A stretch of 64,000 bases of DNA from contig NZ_BNCD01000006.1 of the NCBI RefSeq assembly GCF_014656295.1, positions 62,001 through 126,000 of the forward strand, written 5' to 3'. The notes under the pieces are model-generated. The model ran no database searches. It worked only from the letters and a program-made list of their open reading frames with translations, and was not told the DNA's origin. The DNA is from Streptomyces sulfonofaciens. Its GTDB lineage: Bacteria; Actinomycetota; Actinomycetes; Streptomycetales; Streptomycetaceae. Below are positions 7,171 to 15,878 of the stretch, piece by piece; within the stretch, counting starts at the first letter, position 1, and each line of letters starts with the position of its first letter. Made by a program: the position numbers and the translations under genes.

Positions 7171-10100
7171 TCACAGTGTGGACACGGCGCGGTCGAACGC
7201 CTGGGCGTAGGCGGTGGTGCCGGTGCCGTTGGGGTGGTAGCTCTCGCGGCTGATGCACCAGGACCCTCCGAGTTCGCAGCGGAAGTCGCCGTCACCCTGG
7301 GGGGCCTTCACGATCTTGTTGATGCCTTCGGGGTCGTCGCAGGCACGTCTGCCCTGGAAGTCGCCGTCGGGCGACTCGTAGCCGACGGGCAGTCCGGCCG
7401 TGCGGAGCGAGGTGACCAGTTGCTCCTGCTTGTCCGCCATATAGCGGGCCATCGTGTTGACGCGTATCATCCCCGCGCCCCCGACTCCGCTCACACACAG
7501 CAGGACGTCCTCGTCGAAGAGCTGCGGGTACCCCATGAGGACGATCTTCGCGTTGGGCGCGGCGGTGTGGATCTCCCGCAGCACCTTCTCGATCTTCGGG
7601 ATGGTGTGGTCGATGTCGCTGTCGACGTCGTCCTCGGACGGGCAGCCGGTGGTGGCGCACATCTGCATCACGCTCGGGAAGCCCGCGTCGTTGCCCCCGA
7701 CGCTCAATGCCACGAGGGTGGTGTCCGCGCTGAGGACACCGGACTTGATCTGCCCCATCTCGTGGAACTCGCCGTCGGCCTGGGCGTACTTGCTCCGGTC
7801 GTCCCACGACAGGGGCCACGCGTCGTAGTCGTTGCCCTGGTCGTCGGTGTCCTTTCCGCGGACGTTCCACGTCAGGGCGCCGGAACAGGCGACGTCGAGG
7901 AAGTCGGCGGAGGCGGCGTACTGGTCGGAGAGCTCGCCGATGGTGGACGTCCTGCCGGGCAGGGTGGCCTTGCGCGCCCAGGAGTTGTCGCTGCGCCGGC
8001 AGGCGTTCCAGGTCTGCTCGTCGTGGTCCCGGTCGGACTCGGGCGAGTAGGAGCCCGCACCCTCGCCGGAGGAGTACGAGTCGCCCATGACGACGACCAT
8101 GTCCTTGGGCTTGGCGGCGAGTTCCTGGAAGGCGACCGAAGTGAACGCGATGTCGTCGTCGGCCGTACCGTCGTCGGTGGTGTTCGACAGCTCCACGCGC
8201 GGTGTGCCGGTGAAGTGGTAGACGCCGAGCTCCACCCAGGTGTTCTCGCCGTAGTGGGTGTTGACGTAGCGGTCCCGGTCCCCGCCCTCCACGCCCTCGA
8301 CCACGTAGTGGGCCTGCTGGGTGTGGGCACCCGTGTCGGGGAGCTGCACGAACACACGGGCCCAGCCGAGGCTCTGGCCGAGGGTCCAGGTACCCGTGAT
8401 GGTCAAGGGGCCCCCAGGGCCGCCGAGGTGGGCCGAGTTGCGGCTGTGGGTGTACCAGAAGTGGCCGCCGTAGCCGCCGCCGACCTGGTGCAGGTCGGCC
8501 TTCGCTTCGTACTGGCTGTCGGAGTCGGCGTTGAAGCCGAACTGGAAGCTGCCCGACGACGTCACCTGTCCGCAGTCGCTCCACGACTCGGTTCCGTTGG
8601 GCACGGAGGCCACGACATGGGACCCGGTCGGCGCGCCGGAGCAGACCGGCTCACCGTTTTGGAGCCGGTAGCCGCGTCCTGGCTCCGCGACGAGCGTCTC
8701 GTACTTGAGGTGCTCGTGGCCGCAGTCGGTCGCGCAGTCGTCCTTCCAGGTGGCGTTCGGCGCGTGCCACCAGTACTGCTCGTAGCACTCCTCGGTGGGG
8801 CAGTCGGGCGGGCTGGTCGAGTCGCAGTTGTTGTAGCTGTTGCAGAACGTGTCCAGGGGCGGCGAGACCCGGCTGCGGTCGGCGTCGCTGACCCACCAGG
8901 CGGGGTAGAAGCCGGCCGAGGAGAAGCCCGACTCGCCCGGCCAGTCCTGGCGGCCGGAGGTGGCGTAGGAGAATCCGGTGTCGATGGACCAGGCGGACCA
9001 GCCCATCACCTTCTCCTCGTACGGCCAGTCCTGCGGGTGCGCCGCGTCGTGGTTGGCGTCGGGGTCGAGGCTGGTGTCCATGAACGGGTGGCCCCAACTG
9101 TTCTTGTAGATCGGGTTGGCCGGGTTGTTGTACCAGCCGAGTCCCCAGGGGCCGGTGGTGCCCGGCTGAGGGGGGTTGAAGCCGAGGTTGTAGTTCCACA
9201 CCGCGGTGAACCAGTTCTCCACCCGCGAGGGGTCGTCGTCGTTGACGGTGATCGTCTGCCCGTCGGTGTGGACCTCGTTCCACTTGTCGGCGAGGATCTG
9301 CACGGCCGCCGCGACGTTCACCGCGTAGTCGACCGCCACGGCCTTCTGCTTCGTCGCGGAGAGGCTGGTCTCGCCCGGCTTCTCGTGCCCGGCCAGGCGC
9401 ATCCCGTCGGTGACCTGGCCGACGCCGTAACCGCAGTCCGAGTCGTCCCAGTGGATCTTCCAGTAGTCGGAGGTCGAGCCGTCCGCGTCATGCCCGTAGT
9501 AGCCGTCCACGGCGGCCAGCGGGTTGCCCATCTGGCCGGGTATCACGCCGGATTCCGCCTGCCAGAGGTTGGACTCCTGGGCGAGGACGCCGAGCAGCAC
9601 GTTCGCCGGCACGCGCCCGCCGCCGATCAGCGTCGGGACGGGGAACAGGTCCTGCGGGTCGATGGTGCCAAGGCCGGTCTGGTCGCGGTAGCCGCCCTGC
9701 CGGAGCCAGTTCGAGCGCAGGTCGCCGCGTACGGCCATGTCGACCGCCCACTCGACCTGGTTGGGCGTGGGTTGCAGTGCCTGCGCGCCCACGTCGTTGC
9801 GGGAGACGGAGCACCAGCGGTCGGTGTCGACGGGGGTGGTGGACACCGCGCCGGCCGTCGCCGTGTGCGTCAGTTGAGCGTGCGTCCCCTCGGCCGCGCC
9901 GCTGTCGGTGAGAGCCGGGGACAGCGTGGCCGCAGACGTGCCCGAGGACGCCTGCTCGACGCTCTGGCTGAGCTTCTCGCCGGTGGCGGTCGCCGTCGAG
10001 GTCACCGTGGTGGGCTCGGCCGCCGCCTGTGCGCCCTGCCCCCGTGCGGTGGTCCTCGGCTTGGTGAAGCCCCGGCCCGCGTCCTTGATCCGGTCCAGGC

Positions 10101-11160
10101 CCGCCTGCACGCCGGGGGTGAGGACCGGGTCGACGGCGAGCAGGCCGTGGCTGGAGACGGCCGTGTCGGCCGGCGCGTCGATGCGGGTGACGCCGGTGCC
10201 CCGGGTGTGCGGGGTGCCGGTGGGACGACCGGTGAGGAACACCCGGCCCGCGGTCCCCTGCGCCAGGTCGAGGTCACCGAGCCTGCCGGACGCGAGGGTG
10301 GTCGGTCTCCCGTGCCCGGTGAACACCTTGGCCTGCGCCGTGGAGGTGTTCCTACGGTCGACGAAGGCGATCCGCCCGTGCGCGGCGGGGCGGATGTCGA
10401 ACGGGACGCTGTTCGCGCCGGCGAGCCTGGCCACCTTTCCCGTGCGGCCGATGTGGACCAGGTCGTGCCCGCGGCCGGCGACCGTGCCGTCCCGCACCGG
10501 CACCGCGCTGGTGATCTCACCGGCGGCGACGGCCGCACCGACGGTCCTGCCTGCCGTGTCGACGGTCGTCAGACGGGTCTTCGTCCTGCGGGCGTCGTTC
10601 ATGTCCCGGAAGGCGGTGAACGCGGCGGTGTGCGTCGTCGGATTGCAGGACGGGTCGAAGTACGCGAGCGAAGCGGTGAACGGCAGCTTCGTCACACGGC
10701 CGGTGTCGAGGTCGACGACGGCGGTGAAGGCGCCGCCCTGCATCAGGTCCGGCTTGTTCGTGAAGTTCCGCGGCGCATAGGCGACGGCGGCGTGGGAGTG
10801 GTCCATGACGCAGGCGTTGCCGATCCACGAGTCCGCCGGCATGCCAGGTTCAGCCAGCATGGCAGCGGTCTTCCACGCGTACGCCTGCGCACTGTCCGCG
10901 AGAAGGATGCGCAGGCCGTCGGTGTCGGACGCGGCGACGACGGCCCGGTCCCCGGAGGACTTCCAGCCCTTGCCGAGCTTCCTGTCCGGGTCAGTGACCC
11001 GGCCCGGCGGCCGGGCCGTCGGCTGCCGTGTTCCCGGGCTGCCGCCGGGGTGCGGTCCGGGTGCGGCCGCGGCCGGCGTGCCCTGGAGCAGACCGCCGGC
11101 GAGTGCGGCGCAGACGGCCACCGCCGCCAGGGGCGCGTAGGTTCTTCGTCTCGCTCTCAA
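7171..11160 (-). CDS. Giant secreted SGNH/GDSL hydrolase with transglycosylase-like and golvesin-like domains
   Basis: The product has 1329 residues counted from TTG 11160, which I prefer over GTG 11208 because GGGGAAG lies 8 bases before the TTG and the protein then begins MRARRRTY followed directly by a hydrophobic signal peptide ending near AAAAAP (residue ~34). The layout is: an unrecognised repeat-like region (~50-380); a lytic-transglycosylase-like region with GVLAQESNLWQ (candidate Glu529) to ~700; a cysteine-rich linker; a golvesin-C-like beta domain (~860-1010); and a C-terminal SGNH esterase with GDSYSSGEG (Ser1028), SVGGNDAGF (Asn1157) and SYHPN (His1309). It is probably an extracellular enzyme acting on cell wall or polymer esters. 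A 43-residue membrane protein is co-transcribed. Confidence 0.85.
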   Translation of the reverse strand: MRARRRTYAPLAAVAVCAALAGGLLQGTPAAAAPGPHPGGSPGTRQPTARPPGRVTDPDRKLGKGWKSSGDRAVVAASDTDGLRILLADSAQAYAWKTAAMLAEPGMPADSWIGNACVMDHSHAAVAYAPRNFTNKPDLMQGGAFTAVVDLDTGRVTKLPFTASLAYFDPSCNPTTHTAAFTAFRDMNDARRTKTRLTTVDTAGRTVGAAVAAGEITSAVPVRDGTVAGRGHDLVHIGRTGKVARLAGANSVPFDIRPAAHGRIAFVDRRNTSTAQAKVFTGHGRPTTLASGRLGDLDLAQGTAGRVFLTGRPTGTPHTRGTGVTRIDAPADTAVSSHGLLAVDPVLTPGVQAGLDRIKDAGRGFTKPRTTARGQGAQAAAEPTTVTSTATATGEKLSQSVEQASSGTSAATLSPALTDSGAAEGTHAQLTHTATAGAVSTTPVDTDRWCSVSRNDVGAQALQPTPNQVEWAVDMAVRGDLRSNWLRQGGYRDQTGLGTIDPQDLFPVPTLIGGGRVPANVLLGVLAQESNLWQAESGVIPGQMGNPLAAVDGYYGHDADGSTSDYWKIHWDDSDCGYGVGQVTDGMRLAGHEKPGETSLSATKQKAVAVDYAVNVAAAVQILADKWNEVHTDGQTITVNDDDPSRVENWFTAVWNYNLGFNPPQPGTTGPWGLGWYNNPANPIYKNSWGHPFMDTSLDPDANHDAAHPQDWPYEEKVMGWSAWSIDTGFSYATSGRQDWPGESGFSSAGFYPAWWVSDADRSRVSPPLDTFCNSYNNCDSTSPPDCPTEECYEQYWWHAPNATWKDDCATDCGHEHLKYETLVAEPGRGYRLQNGEPVCSGAPTGSHVVASVPNGTESWSDCGQVTSSGSFQFGFNADSDSQYEAKADLHQVGGGYGGHFWYTHSRNSAHLGGPGGPLTITGTWTLGQSLGWARVFVQLPDTGAHTQQAHYVVEGVEGGDRDRYVNTHYGENTWVELGVYHFTGTPRVELSNTTDDGTADDDIAFTSVAFQELAAKPKDMVVVMGDSYSSGEGAGSYSPESDRDHDEQTWNACRRSDNSWARKATLPGRTSTIGELSDQYAASADFLDVACSGALTWNVRGKDTDDQGNDYDAWPLSWDDRSKYAQADGEFHEMGQIKSGVLSADTTLVALSVGGNDAGFPSVMQMCATTGCPSEDDVDSDIDHTIPKIEKVLREIHTAAPNAKIVLMGYPQLFDEDVLLCVSGVGGAGMIRVNTMARYMADKQEQLVTSLRTAGLPVGYESPDGDFQGRRACDDPEGINKIVKAPQGDGDFRCELGGSWCISRESYHPNGTGTTAYAQAFDRAVSTL

Positions 11161-11941
11161 GAGGTCGTCTTCCCCACATTCGACGGATCTCCCGCGCCGG
11201 GTCGGCACACGGGAGCGCTCCCCTCCGGGACGCCGGTGCGTCGTGGGCGGGAGCGGAGTTTCGATGTGCTCTGCGGTAACTGCGGTGACTGAGGCGCCGG
11301 GCGGGCCGGACGGCGGCAGTACGTCCTCGGGGGACGAGCGGGCGTGACGGGGCCTCGCACAAGTCCCGGGGCGGTCGGATCCGCCCCTCGGCCGTGCGGC
11401 GTTCCCGGCGCCTGTCGCCCTGGTCGCGCCCTGGCCTCAGCCGGCGAGCCGGAAGGAGGGTGCCCTTTCGTCGCCGGCGCTCACGAAGCGGTCGAAGTGC
11501 CGGTCAGAATGTCACGTCCCGTGTCTCTCCGGTGTCGTCGGCGTGCGCCGCAGGAGGTGGTACCCGAATGGGATCCAGTTCTGGTCTGGTCCAGTGCACC
11601 GATGCGGAGCCACTGTAGGCGCGGGGCACGTGCAGGGGGCAACGATTATTCGAGGCATGACGGAAAATCGATCTCGTTGCGACGCCCGGGGCCCGTGCCC
11701 GCGGCAGCGTGGTCCCGGCCCCGCACCTGCGAACTCGCCGTGAACATGACCTGCGGTCGAGGGCGGCTCCGCGCCGTCGGCTTGGCCGGACTGCGGCCTT
11801 GGAGGACGTGCAGCCCGACGGACCCGTGGGGTCCGGTTGCCGGAGCGGGCCGGCGGGACGACACTCCGGCCCCGTCGCCACCACGGGGCGCGCGCCTTCC
11901 CGCCGGGCACGCCGGCCGCCGGCGTAGACACGTTGCCCGGG
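11161..11941. other. 780-base gene-free stretch
   Basis: Upstream of the SGNH gene and downstream of the PPOX gene. Reading frames here have poor codon bias and no family resemblance. A lower-GC patch at about 11590-11680 probably holds the SGNH promoter on the minus strand (TTGCCC followed 19 bases later by TACAGT is a weak candidate), which would leave a long leader. Nothing else is seen. Confidence 0.5.
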
Positions 11942-12874
11942 TCAGTGCGTCGGGGGGTTGAACCGGGAGTAGGCGGGCGCGCTCCAGCGCAGCGGGGTCG
12001 CCGCGGCGATCTCCCGCACGGCCCTGATGTGGTACTCCACCATGCGCTGGGCCCCGGGCACGTTCTCGACGGCCTCGGGATCCCACAGGACGCGGGCCGA
12101 ACCGGTGAGCTGGAGGGCGGAGCCGGTCTCCCAGCCGGGAAAGAGCAGCCCCGCCCCGGGATGGAGGGCCAGGTTGCCGAGGGTCATGAACATGGCGTTC
12201 CCGACGTAGTCGGGCCAGCGCAGCACCGTGGGCGAGACGACCTGGACGAAACCGGGGTTGCCCCCGCGGTGGGACGCGTCCGCGTCGCCGTCGTCGGAGG
12301 CGGTGGCGATGAAGAAGGTGTCTGCCGTGCCGACCGTCCGCTGCTGCGCCGGGCTGAGCGAGGTGCCGTCGCTCACGGCCCCCGGGTGGGCGCCTGCCGT
12401 CCCGTCCTCGGGCAGGTGCGGGCGGAGCTCGCGTTGTTGCAGGTACTTCGGGCAGTTGGAGAAGACCTGGTCGAGGTCGACGTGCAGGCCCCGTCCCGCC
12501 CGGACCGCACGGCCGTTGAGCCGCATGCGCCGTCGGGTGGCCGGCTCGATGGCGAGCAGGCCGAGGTGGACGGGGGCGTTGGGCGCCCCCGCACCGCCGA
12601 GGATCCTGGCCAGGGGGTCCCCCGGTGGCGGCAGCGCGTCGATGAGGAGGCCCCAGGGGTCCACGGCGCGGAGGAAGCCGGGCGGGCCTGTCAACTGGGT
12701 GGCCCACAGGTTCCCCCCCGCGTCTGCGCCACCGGCGATGATCATCGGCTGCTCGGCGAGGAAGGCCGCGGCGACCGGCGGGATGGAGTCGCCGATGACA
12801 CGGAGTGCGGACCGCGCCCGTGAGTCGAGTCCCGCCCGGGTCTGCACCGCGATCTCACCGCTGTGGTAGGCCAT
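11942..12874 (-). CDS. Pyridoxamine-5'-phosphate-oxidase-fold (FMN split-barrel) family protein
   Basis: The product has 310 residues and begins MAYHSGEIAVQ. Start ATG 12874 is set by AGGAGGG 9 bases upstream; the longer frame ahead of it is low-complexity. The split-barrel pattern is visible: LTGPPGFLRAVDPWGLLIDA, read in two parts, in the first half, and TADTFFIATASDD and RWPDYVGNAMFMTLGNL, characteristic of large PPOX-like flavin or F420 proteins, in the second. Its substrate is unknown; such proteins often reduce or oxidise small molecules. It is 73 bases downstream of a VOC-family gene on the same strand and shares its promoter. Confidence 0.8.
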   Translation of the reverse strand: MAYHSGEIAVQTRAGLDSRARSALRVIGDSIPPVAAAFLAEQPMIIAGGADAGGNLWATQLTGPPGFLRAVDPWGLLIDALPPPGDPLARILGGAGAPNAPVHLGLLAIEPATRRRMRLNGRAVRAGRGLHVDLDQVFSNCPKYLQQRELRPHLPEDGTAGAHPGAVSDGTSLSPAQQRTVGTADTFFIATASDDGDADASHRGGNPGFVQVVSPTVLRWPDYVGNAMFMTLGNLALHPGAGLLFPGWETGSALQLTGSARVLWDPEAVENVPGAQRMVEYHIRAVREIAAATPLRWSAPAYSRFNPPTH

Positions 12875-12947
12875 ACCCCTCGGCCCTCCTTTTCCATGGT
12901 GCTCCGTGGCCGATGCCGATCCGTGCCCGCCAGCGGCCGCGGATCGT

Positions 12948-13409
12948 CTAGAAGAAGCCGCAGGTGGGGGCGCCGGGAGTGGGAGCGTCTGCCGGGTCGG
13001 CGCCGGAGGGCGCGTAGATTTCGAGGCGGGTCCCGTCGGGGTCGGCGAAGAAGATGCCTCCGGAGGTGCCGCCCTCGCCGTGCGGGACGACACCGTCATG
13101 GGCGAACTCGGCGCCCAGGGCACGCAGGACCTCCGCGGCGGCGTTGACCTCGTCGATGGTGCCGACCTGGAACGACAGGTGGTGCAGGCCCGGGGCCGCC
13201 GTGTCGAAGCTGCCCGTGCTCTGCTGCCAGAGGGTGACGAGGAGCCGTCCTTCCCGGCCGAGGAAGGCCCACCGCCTGTCCTCCTCCTTGCCCTCCGCCA
13301 TCACCTCGAAGCCGAACACCGCGCGGTAGAACGCGAGCGAGCGCTCCAGGTCCGTGACGTTCAGGCCGACGTGCCCCGTTTCCAGCGTCCCGATCGCGCC
13401 CATGCCCAT
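12948..13409 (-). CDS. VOC-family (glyoxalase/bleomycin-resistance/dioxygenase) protein
   Basis: The 153-residue product has two beta-alpha-beta-beta-beta modules. Candidate metal ligands are His13 in ETGHVGLNV, the HHLSF histidines near residue 76, and the glutamate of GTRLEIY near 135. This ligand set is compatible with a metal-dependent lyase, isomerase or dioxygenase. Start ATG 13407-13409 is preceded by GAGGAAGG; a second in-frame ATG lies 2 codons later. It is the first gene of a two-gene unit with the PPOX-fold gene. Confidence 0.85.
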   Translation of the reverse strand: MGMGAIGTLETGHVGLNVTDLERSLAFYRAVFGFEVMAEGKEEDRRWAFLGREGRLLVTLWQQSTGSFDTAAPGLHHLSFQVGTIDEVNAAAEVLRALGAEFAHDGVVPHGEGGTSGGIFFADPDGTRLEIYAPSGADPADAPTPGAPTCGFF

Positions 13410-13458
13410 CCCCTGCCTTCCTCGGGGCCACGAGCAGACCCCACAACCCTTGAAAGGG

Positions 13459-13488
13459 ACTTTACGGGTTAGAACCTGCGATGGTCAA
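13459..13488 (-). promoter_or_regulatory. Promoter with operator-like palindrome for the VOC-PPOX unit
   Basis: On the minus strand TTGACC (13483-13488) and TAAAGT (13459-13464) are 18 bases apart. The palindrome GGTT-AG-AACC (13467-13476) lies exactly inside the spacer, where a repressor or MerR-like activator would act. The promoter is about 50 bases upstream of the VOC start. Confidence 0.6.
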
Positions 13489-13568
13489 CCGCTACGGGAG
13501 CATGAGAGAGTTAGAGATGTGGACAGCACCCGGCGAGGAGTCGGGGGCGACCCGTCAGCCCCAGAGTT

Positions 13569-13584
13569 TATATCGGCCTATATA
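13569..13584. promoter_or_regulatory. AT-rich near-perfect palindrome
   Basis: TATATCGGCCTATATA is a 16-base palindrome with a single mismatched pair, in a 600-base gene-free stretch (13410-14009) of otherwise very GC-rich DNA. It is probably a protein-binding site; the bound protein and target gene are unknown. Confidence 0.45.
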
Positions 13585-13808
13585 GTGAGCAGATGCCCCT
13601 TTGGTGACTACTGCGCCCCCTAACAGACATCACCGAGGACGCACAGCGGGGCCCGAAATCCTCACCCACCGGGTAACTGATCAACTCGGCATAGGCGGTT
13701 AAGGATTCGCCGAGCGGAGCGGCGCGCCGTCGCGGAGCGGGATCCGCAGGGTTCGACGGCCGAGCCGACGCGCGCCGACCGGCTGCCGTCCGCCTGACGG
13801 GACCCACG

Positions 13809-13843
13809 CGAGCAGGCCCGGCCGTGACGGCCGGGCCTGCTCG
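13809..13843 (-). terminator. Hairpin terminator of the permease gene
   Basis: Perfect 16-base stem (13809-13824 and 13828-13843) with loop TGA, about 170 bases downstream of the permease stop on the minus strand. Confidence 0.75.
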
Positions 13844-13889
13844 TACGAAACACACCCAACTGGGCGCCGCGCCGCAGCGCGTGGCGCCG

Positions 13890-13998
13890 TCCCGGGGGGC
13901 GGGTCCCGGGGGGCGGGTCCCGGGGGGCGGGTGGGCCGGACGCGGCCGCGAAAGACCCCCTCCCGCGCCCGGGACGGCACGGCACGGCACGGCACGGC
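13890..13998 (-). repeat. Two short tandem repeats downstream of the permease
   Basis: Three perfect 14-base copies of TCCCGGGGGGCGGG (13890-13931) and five copies of ACGGC (13974-13998). Both lie between the permease stop and its terminator hairpin, so they form part of the 3' untranslated region. Confidence 0.85.
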
Positions 13999-14009
13999 AG
14001 CGGGGACCG

Positions 14010-15683
14010 TCAGGGGGCCTCGCCCAGTTCGGCCTGCTCCAGGCGGGACTCCTCCTTCGCGTCCTCGATGTGTTCGAGGACCCGCTCGCGCGGCAGCTTC
14101 ACCCGCAGCGCCAGCAGGTAGACGATCGCGGTCAGCACCAGGTTGACCACGAAGCCCCAGCCGAGGCCGATCCAGCCCTGACCGCCGTCGTAGTCGCCGG
14201 CCCAACTGATCACGACGAGGCCGATCAGCCACGGCATGACCCAGGACGCGCCCGCCTTCCAGTCCATCTTCGGGGCGCGGCCCTTGTCCAGGGCCTGGAA
14301 GACCGCGAGCAGGACGAAACCGATGCCGATGGTGGCGAACAGCTTGTAGTTGGTGTTCCAGCCGGCCCAGTACACGATCAGGTTCGCCGAGTAGAGGCCG
14401 AGGAAGGGGATGACGTCGCCGCCGGGAATCCTGTACGGGCGCTCGTACTCCGGGATCTGGCGGCGCATGACGGCCAGCACCAGCGGTCCCGAGCCGAACG
14501 ACAGCACGGTTGCCGAGGTGATGAACCCGACCAGTTCCTGCCAGCTCGGAAACGGGAGGAAGACCACGAGGCCGAGGACGAAGGTCACGATCAGACTGAC
14601 CAGCGGGGCACCCTTGGGCGTGGTCTTCGCCAGGCCCGCGGGCGCGTTGCGGTTGCGGGCCATCGCATAGGAGATGCGGGCCGTGACGGTGGTGTAGATC
14701 AGGCCGGTGTCGGCGGGCGAGATGACCGCGTCCACGTAGAGGATGTAGGCCAGCCAACCGAGGCCGATGGCGCTGGAGATCGCGGCCAGCGGACCGAAGT
14801 CGTTCGCGAAGGCCAGGTTGAGCCAGCCGTGCGAGTGCTTGAGGTCGCCGTCGGGGACGGCGCCGAGGAAGGCCACCTCGAGCAGGACGTAGATCACGCC
14901 GGTGAGCAGCACGGAGCCGACGACGGCGAACGGGACGTTGCGCCGCGGGTTGCTGGTCTCGCCCGCCAGCTCCACACCCTGGCGGAAGCCGAGGAACGAG
15001 AAGGTGATGCCGGCGGTGGATATCGCGGTGAAGATGCCCTTGGCACCGCCGGGGGCGAAGCCGCCGTACTCCTTGGCGCCGATGTTGTGGCCGTGGAACG
15101 CGGTCACGAAGAAGGCCACGATCACCAGGGCGATGGCGAGCAGCTTCCACCAGACCAGGACGTTGTTGACGCGGGCGAACCAGCGGATGCCGTAGTAGTT
15201 GAGCATCACGAAGAACGCCATGGCGATCACCGCGACCACATAACCGAGAGCGGTCAGCGTGTACGCACCGTTCGCCTCATGGAAATCGGTGAAATGCGCC
15301 CATTTCGTGGCGTACTGAAGGGCGCCCTCGACCTCGATCGGCGCCACCGTCGCGGCGGCGACCCAGGTGATCCAGCCCATGGTGTAGCTGGCGAAGGAAC
15401 CAAACGAAAGGTGTGGAAAACGCACCACACCACCCGAAACTGGAAACATCGTGCCCAGTTCGGCGAAACACAGCCCGATGAGGAGGATCATCACCGCCGC
15501 TATCGCCCACGAGAAGATCGACGCGGGCCCGGCGATCTTCGCCGCGTTCAACGCGCCGAAGAGCCAGCCGGACCCGATGATCGATCCCACACCTGCGAAC
15601 AGCAGGCTGACGCGGCCCATGTCTCTGCGCAACGCCGGTTGTTGCTCCGGGGTACCCTCCGGAGACTGAGCGATCGTAGCCAT
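14010..15683 (-). CDS. APC-superfamily amino-acid permease
   Basis: This is a 557-residue integral membrane protein with about 12-14 hydrophobic helices. VGSIIGSGWLFG near residue 35 is the consensus glycine-rich first helix of APC transporters, and SFLGFRQGVELAGETSNP near 245 is the conserved helix-6/loop region of the family. It probably imports an amino acid such as aspartate, with protons. ATG 15683 (protein MATIAQSPEG) is chosen because upstream in-frame residues are not membrane-like and a CAGGGACGG site precedes it. It is monocistronic, ending before tandem repeats and a hairpin. Confidence 0.9.
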   Translation of the reverse strand: MATIAQSPEGTPEQQPALRRDMGRVSLLFAGVGSIIGSGWLFGALNAAKIAGPASIFSWAIAAVMILLIGLCFAELGTMFPVSGGVVRFPHLSFGSFASYTMGWITWVAAATVAPIEVEGALQYATKWAHFTDFHEANGAYTLTALGYVVAVIAMAFFVMLNYYGIRWFARVNNVLVWWKLLAIALVIVAFFVTAFHGHNIGAKEYGGFAPGGAKGIFTAISTAGITFSFLGFRQGVELAGETSNPRRNVPFAVVGSVLLTGVIYVLLEVAFLGAVPDGDLKHSHGWLNLAFANDFGPLAAISSAIGLGWLAYILYVDAVISPADTGLIYTTVTARISYAMARNRNAPAGLAKTTPKGAPLVSLIVTFVLGLVVFLPFPSWQELVGFITSATVLSFGSGPLVLAVMRRQIPEYERPYRIPGGDVIPFLGLYSANLIVYWAGWNTNYKLFATIGIGFVLLAVFQALDKGRAPKMDWKAGASWVMPWLIGLVVISWAGDYDGGQGWIGLGWGFVVNLVLTAIVYLLALRVKLPRERVLEHIEDAKEESRLEQAELGEAP

Positions 15684-15878
15684 CACCACACCCGTCCCTG
15701 ATCTGAGACCCGCCCTTGTGAGGCCTGGGTCTCCGCCTGCTACTGAGACGGCCCCTGCCCGGCGATCCACAATCCATGCGTCTTGAATGTTTATCGGCTC
15801 GGGCGGGTGGACGTGCGCCTCACGGCGACCGGGCGCCCCGCCGGCTCGGCGAAGGCCCGGCCTCCGTGCTCGCGGGCC

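Noticed and set aside
7234..11292. A 1352-codon open frame on the plus strand
   Set aside because: It is the exact antisense of the SGNH hydrolase gene; its translation is V/G/R-rich mirror sequence without motifs, whereas the minus strand has a signal peptide and catalytic blocks.
11344..11961. Plus-strand frames upstream of the PPOX gene
   Set aside because: Several overlapping frames, all arginine/glycine/proline-rich, with no ribosome site and no codon bias.
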